Assembly (NCBI GenBank): GCA_021018815.1
Contig: JAITYX010000010.1
Coordinates: forward strand, 496,001 to 560,000
Direction: 5' to 3'
DNA: 64,000 bases
From: Talinum fruticosum
Lineage: Eukaryota; Streptophyta; Magnoliopsida; Caryophyllales; Talinaceae
This document shows, one piece after another, positions 59,408 through 64,000 of the stretch; the stretch's first letter is position 1; each line of letters opens with the position of its first letter. Under the pieces are notes generated by a model that was not told the DNA's origin, searched no databases, and worked only from the letters and a program-made list of their open reading frames with translations. The translations under genes were made by a program, and so were the position numbers.

Positions 59408-59451
59408 TTGATCTTTAGACCTTTGGATGGTTAGATCCTTTTCCGAAAGGC

Positions 59452-59465
59452 TAGGCTCGATACCA
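59452..59465 (-). other. primer binding site (initiator Met tRNA type)
   Basis: TGGTATCGAGCCTA on the minus strand, two bases after the LTR end CCTTCA. It matches TGGTATCAGAGC with one missing A, the usual copia primer. Confidence 0.75.
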
Positions 59466-59467
59466 AT

Positions 59468-61019
59468 TGAAGGGTTGCTTAGGGAGAGGCTAAGTCACCC
59501 TAGAGGGGGTGAATAGGGTAATGATGAAACTTGCTTGAAATTTGAAATAGATATGACTCTAAGGAGAGTGAGAGTCAAAGATGAACTTAGAAAATTAGCT
59601 AACTCGGAATTCGGAGATGATTGAAGAAACAGATTAAATAGAATTCTGAAAACTGTCCGAGTCTAAAATGTACTCGAAAAGTAATAACTCGGAAAGTACG
59701 TAGAAACCCTCCCGGGGCGGAAAACCACGGACCGTGCTAATCCAAGCACGAAGTTAAATCCACTATTTTGAGTCCACAAAATACGGTAGATCGACTCAAC
59801 CCCGAGTTGCTCCCTTAGATAACTCCTTACAAGTTTTCCTAGACTCGGAAATTCCCTTATCCGATCTAGTACTTCCTAGCCGAGATAACCCTTACAGACT
59901 AGGGACAATCGAACCGAGTTAACCCTTACAGCTCGATCAAGGGACCTTACTTAGAGAGTAAGAAGGAGAGTGTTTGTAATCGAGTACAAGACCTTACAAC
60001 TCAGAATATAATGAATTATAGAATTGGAGTTGTAAGTAGAAGATTGAGAATACAATGGCTTTTGATCAAGTATGCGCATTAACAATAGATTCGACAATCT
60101 TCAAGTCTTGAAAGTTGGCTTCTATTTATAGATGACCAAGCAGCTTAGCCGTTGTGTCCATCTTCCGACTGGAAGTCCTTTGTGACCGTTGTGTAGGATT
60201 TTCCGAGTCACTCGGAAAATATCCGTTGAAATATAAGCGTTAGACAACGGCTCTTGACTCCCTTGGAAGTGCCTAAAACCACTAGCGGTGTCTTCAAAAG
60301 TAAGGTGGAAACCACCGTTGAGCTGTGTTGCAGATTTCTATATCCGGAAACAGACAACCACGACACGATATCCGACGCTAGGTCGGAGGTGAAAAAAGCC
60401 TTGTCTCGTTGGTGATTTGACGTTTTGAAGCTAGGTTACTTTTGTATTTCAAATTTAGAATAGCCTCATTTGAATCACCTACAAAAGTAAATCAATTTGG
60501 TTCTCAAAGTATAAAATACTTTGGTCCAAGATTAGACATAGATAATAATATGATTAAGATAATTAAGTGACTAATTAACTGGGTCGGAAAAGGAATGGAA
60601 ATTTCGAGTCTAATATTCATGATACTCAAAATTCCATCCGAGTTAGTCTAAAAGAGAATCAAGTTAACTAACAAATATCGGAGGAAATAAACTTGATCTA
60701 GATTGAGCATAAATTCAAACTAAACTACCAGAGTTATAGCGTAAAAAGATAGTGTTTGAATCATGCGATTTTTCCGAGTGTTGAGTGACTCGGAACCGAG
60801 TGGAACATGGTAATTGCGGATATGCTTTCCGAATCATACGAGTCGTGTATAAATGCACGAGATAATTTCTATAACGAGTTAGAGAAAATACCATATCACT
60901 CGGAAAAGTTTCTAAGACACAGGGAATGACTTGGAATCAAAACTTTATAAGTGAGAAAGTCCGATACTCGATTCCCTTGATAGAACTTAGAAAGGTGAGA
61001 TGTAAAGTATGAGCTTTCA
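59468..61019 (-). repeat. 5' LTR of the complete copia element
   Basis: Plus-strand ends TGAAGGGTTG and GCTTTCA. TATA box 60122-60131. A palindrome ATTTTCCGAGT (60198-60208), C, ACTCGGAAAAT (60210-60220) sits about 67 bp upstream of the TATA box. The dyad TTCCGAGT/ACTCGGAA is at 60772-60795. Confidence 0.85.
60122..60131 (-). promoter_or_regulatory. copia 5' LTR TATA box
   Basis: CTATAAATAG on the minus strand; with the upstream palindrome at 60198-60220 it forms the probable promoter of the element. Confidence 0.65.
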
Positions 61020-61024
61020 CATTT

Positions 61025-63461
61025 CGTAAGGTAGATCATTTTCAATCATCATTGTCCTTCTATTGAGGAGTTCTCGTTCTTCGAGAAGTTGTGGGTGATG
61101 TCATTCTTGTCACATAAGTATGCAAATTCCGAGTAATCGAACTCCCTCCATGGTTAGTTTGAATTCTCCTAATCCGATTCTCGGACTCCACTTGTATTTT
61201 CCTGTAGATCTTAATGAACTCTTTGAATGCCTCATTTTTGGTCTTCAGAAAACACACCTAGGTAAATTGTGAGTAATCATCAATAATAACTAGTACATAT
61301 GATTTTACTCCTAAGTTTTTAATAGGAATTTCATCACACAAATCCATATTTTTCAATTCAAGCACTTTGGATGTAGATACTTGTCTTGAGTGGCTTAAAG
61401 GATGATCTAATTTGTTTTCCTTTTATGTAAGCATCATAGATTTTATCTTTCTTAAATGAACAATTAGGTAATCCTCTCGACTAATCCATGAGATATAAGT
61501 TTTTAATAGTATGCATGCTAATATGGCCTAATTTATGATGTCATGTCCATGAATCATCATTCGGAGAAGCTTTTAAACAAGATAAATCTTGATTGAACTA
61601 GAAAGAGGAATAGTGTAGGTGTTACCGGATCTCATACTTGAGAGCTTTGTCTCTTTGGTGACTGCAACATAAATGAAACAATTGGTCCGAGTAAACCTTA
61701 TCTCTTGACCTTTGTCACACAATTGATAGATACTCACAAGATTATACTCGAGTCCTTTAACATGATATACTAGACTAACCGAGTTGTCTCCTTGACCAAT
61801 TCCGCTAATTACAACTATCTTGCCTTTGCTATTATCACCAAATATGACTTTTCCTCATTTCAATTCTTTCACTTTTAAGAAGAGTCTTGAATATCCGGAC
61901 ATATGGCGTGAGCATCCATTTTCTAAGTACCAATGGCGTTTTTGTTTCGAGTTACCCGCAAAAACAGAAACAAACTAACCCTTCTCACTTCCTCTTAAAA
62001 ACATAGTAATCTGTCCTTACTGTGGTCCTCTTCGATTAAGAGCACTTTTGGGAACCCAGATTTGAATGATTTTGGGTATGGTCCGATTCTCGGTCTTCTT
62101 TCTTGAGAATTGACTCTATCTCTTTCTTTTTAAACCTCTTTTTTGTAAACATGTTGAGAAGGCTTTTTCATAAATACTTGTCTAGGCTCATTCCCTTTCC
62201 TTTTTGAATGAATGGGACCATGCTCGACCTTCCCGAACTTGATAGTTATGGAATCGGCTTTGTAAAGATTTTTATAAGAATAATCTTCCTCTTCAGCATT
62301 ATATCCAACTCCTTCTTTTAGAAATAAGACATACCGAGAACCAAGTAATAAATAAAGGTTTTCCTAACCTTGAGTGAGTTTTAAAACCAATTCTTGAGAA
62401 TCATTGAGATTTTGTTTCAATTGCTCATTCTTTGTTCTAAGGCACTCGGACTCGGTCTAATTATCTTGAGTATTGGTCTCAAGTACTTTCGGATTCTGTC
62501 TTAATTTTTCTAAATCATTTTTCAAAAAGGTGTTCTTGACATTAAGAGACTTTAGTTTCTCTTTAGACTCGGAAGATTCAGAATTGGACTTCTCCTCCAA
62601 GGTAAAAATATATCTAGCAAGATCATGCTTGGAGAATTTAAGAAAGTAGTTGATTACCTCTTGAGGATCTGTTTCTTGAGCATCTAATGCATCACTGTTT
62701 GACTCGAGATACGACTTTTGAGTCCGATAGAGCCATTAGACATTGAGATTCATCATTAGTGTCATCATCTTCTTCCATCATCAGTCCAGTGGCTACCATA
62801 GCCTTTTTCTTCTTTATGTCCTTCTTTCTCTTCGGACAATGTTTGACTATGTGTTCTTTGCTGCCGCATTCAAAGCAACTAGAGTTCTTAGTTAAAGACA
62901 AATTTGAAGAGGATGAGAATTTACCTTTTTGTTTTTCTTATAGAACACTTGTTTAGGCTTCTTCCGCCACTTTTTCTACTTCATCATTTTCTTGAATCCT
63001 CGGCTAGAAGTGCCATGAGGTCTTCTTTAGAATTTGAGGAGCTTAGACTTAGACCTTGTTCTTCCGAGGCCTTGAGAGCAATGCTTCTTTTGGTGCTGAC
63101 CTCAACTTTTTCGTCTTCTAGATGTAACTCATGGGTGAGAAGTTTCCTAATAAGCTCATCCGGCTTTAGTCGAGAGAGGTCCTAAGCTTCTTCTATTTCG
63201 TCACCTTGGGACCCCATCGTCTCTTGTGTAGACTCCTCGGAATCTTTCGACAACTTTTTCATGAGTCAACTTCCTTCCAAGACATTTGAGATTGTTGACA
63301 ATATCAATGAAATGAATGTACATTTGAGTTATGCTCTCATCAGCCTCCATCTTGAACATTTCATACATGTGGAGATATCGATTTATCTTGGTTTGCTTCA
63401 CTTGGCGGGGACCTTCATATACGAGTAACTAGTGTATCCCAAACTTCTTTGGCTGTGTCAC
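61025..63461 (-). pseudogene. old copia gag, protease region and integrase start
   Basis: 63461-63190: gag interior (VKQTKINRYLHMYEMFKME, SITQMYIHFIDIVNNLKCLG, RKLTHEKVVERF). 62901-62692: intact zinc knuckle CFECGSKEHIVKHCPKRKKD, better kept than in the complete element. 62640-61900: coiled-coil and Lys-rich tail. 61640-61480: GAG-pre-integrase remnant. 61400-61030: integrase core remnant (CFLKTKNEAFKEFIKIY), and MMIENDLPYE just before the insertion point. The gag N-terminus is cut off by the Tat LTR at 63462. Confidence 0.7.
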
Positions 63462-64000
63462 TGTAAGAACCATGGCCAACGAACCATACCGAGCTTCCCC
63501 ACGAATGTTTGACGTTAGATTTTAGAAAGCTTTAAAGAATTATTTAGGGTTTTGATGATGGATTTAGAATGTGGGGATGAACCTTTTATTATGATTTCTG
63601 AATTTTGTTAAATTAGAAAGTTAAATCGGATTGAATTGATTGGCGTTTTATTAATTGTTTTAGTTTAACAATTATTTTCAAAATTCTCGGGATATTATTT
63701 CTTAATTGAAAAATGAATGAAACTAGGGTTTCGTTTCGTCGTGAGGCTTGAGGGCCAGATTAGTTTGAAAACACCGGTATGGACTGAAGCCTAGCACTGT
63801 TAACCACTCTTTGCTGGCGGCGGCCTGCATCTTGTGGTGGCCGGGGCCAATCAAAGGCCACGGCCGAGGAAGTCAGCCTCGGCTTGTGCCCCGGCCGGCG
63901 GATCCGAACCTATTTTTTAATTCTTGCGGTTAGAAAATAGCCGAGATGCAATTTTAGAGAAAATAAAGCGAAAAGAGGACTCGCCAGTAAGTTTTTAGGA
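63462..64000 (-). mobile_element. Tat-type LTR, minus strand, partial (continues past the window)
   Basis: Starts TGTAAGAACCATGGCC, followed by GAGCTTCCCCACGAATG, AGGGTTTTGATGATGG, CTCGGGATATTATTTCTTAAT, GTGAGGCTTGAGGG, ending in the block GACTCGCCAGTAAGTTTTTAGGA at the edge. It is the 3' end of the LTR on the minus strand. It lies in the gag of the old copia element; the expected target duplication is the preceding 5 bp (GTCAC, if TG is the true end), the other copy being outside the window. Confidence 0.7.

Larger units (their letters stand above)
50271..61019 (-). mobile_element. complete Sirevirus-like Ty1/copia element, 10.75 kb
   Basis: All parts are in place on the minus strand: 5' LTR 59468-61019, primer site, gag, pol, internal TATA box and extra ORF, polypurine tract, 3' LTR 50271-51821. 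LTRs are 1552 and 1551 bp and about 94 percent alike over the first 340 bp compared by eye, mostly transitions. Target duplication CATTG (50266-50270) and CATTT (61020-61024), one mismatch. Inserted in the integrase of an older relative in the same orientation. Genes carry frameshifts and stops, so it is complete in structure but not autonomous. Confidence 0.85.
46301..63461 (-). mobile_element. old Sirevirus-like Ty1/copia element, split and truncated at both ends
   Basis: Minus-strand order: gag (63461-62660), gag tail and protease region (62660-61640), GAG-pre-integrase and integrase (61640-61025), insertion of the complete relative (50271-61019), remaining integrase, RT and RNase H (50265-48180), spacer with TATA box, extra ORF (47539-46310). 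Both LTRs are missing: the left side ends at a Tat LTR (46300) and the right side at another (63462). Net length about 6.4 kb. Gene order with an extra ORF after RNase H is that of Sireviruses. Confidence 0.75.

Overview
This is a stretch of plant nuclear genome, most likely a eudicot (inferred from gene structure, LTR-retrotransposon lineages and TATA/intron style; the species cannot be named). Nearly all of it is a nested pile of old, mutated transposable elements next to one partial host gene at the left edge. No intact host gene, rRNA, tRNA or CRISPR array was found.

Layout. 1-3177: low-copy AT-rich DNA with the first exon of a TIC32-like short-chain dehydrogenase on the minus strand (692-812), its TATA box, an A-rich degenerate repeat in intron 1, and two MITE-like elements. 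3178-6070: Tat/Ogre-type Ty3/gypsy LTR on the plus strand, tRNA-Arg-like primer site and a leader with tandem repeats. 6071-11146: a second, minus-strand Tat LTR split by a 3.1-kb LTR-like unit (family A, copy 1, TSD TTTTC). 11147-14885: degenerate plant-mobile-domain (PMD) gene on the plus strand with its own TATA box and introns, then AT-rich filler. 14886-22195: family A copy 3, split by inverted family A copy 2 (TSD ATATT) and by a 1.27-kb solo LTR (TSD CTGTT). 22325-26553: minus-strand Tat gag remnant, repeat-bearing leader, primer site and 5' LTR. 26554-28139: truncated CACTA element. 28140-40640: plus-strand Tat gag-pol (PR, RT, RNase H, second RNase H, INT), split by a 4.8-kb Ty3/gypsy element (29015-33813) and by a copia solo LTR (37903-39367). 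40641-46300: rearranged Tat/copia fragments including a gag fused to a truncated LTR. 46301-63461: an old Sirevirus-like Ty1/copia element, split in its integrase by a structurally complete 10.75-kb relative (50271-61019) with LTRs, primer site, gag, pol, extra ORF and polypurine tract. 63462-64000: another minus-strand Tat LTR running off the window.

How the parts work together. The coding remnants are gag, protease, reverse transcriptase, RNase H and integrase of LTR elements plus CACTA transposase exons. All carry stops or frameshifts, many of them TGG to TAG/TGA, as expected of methylated, silenced DNA. The most interesting signals are: (1) extra ORFs with their own TATA boxes, one in the PMD gene beside a Tat LTR (antisense to it) and one conserved in both copia copies; (2) a promoter-proximal palindrome in the copia LTR whose pairing survives sequence change between LTR copies, with marked excess of the ACTCGG/CCGAGT word; (3) tandem arrays in the gag leader of three Tat copies; (4) a 13-bp perfect dyad with a telo-box directly upstream of an LTR TATA box.
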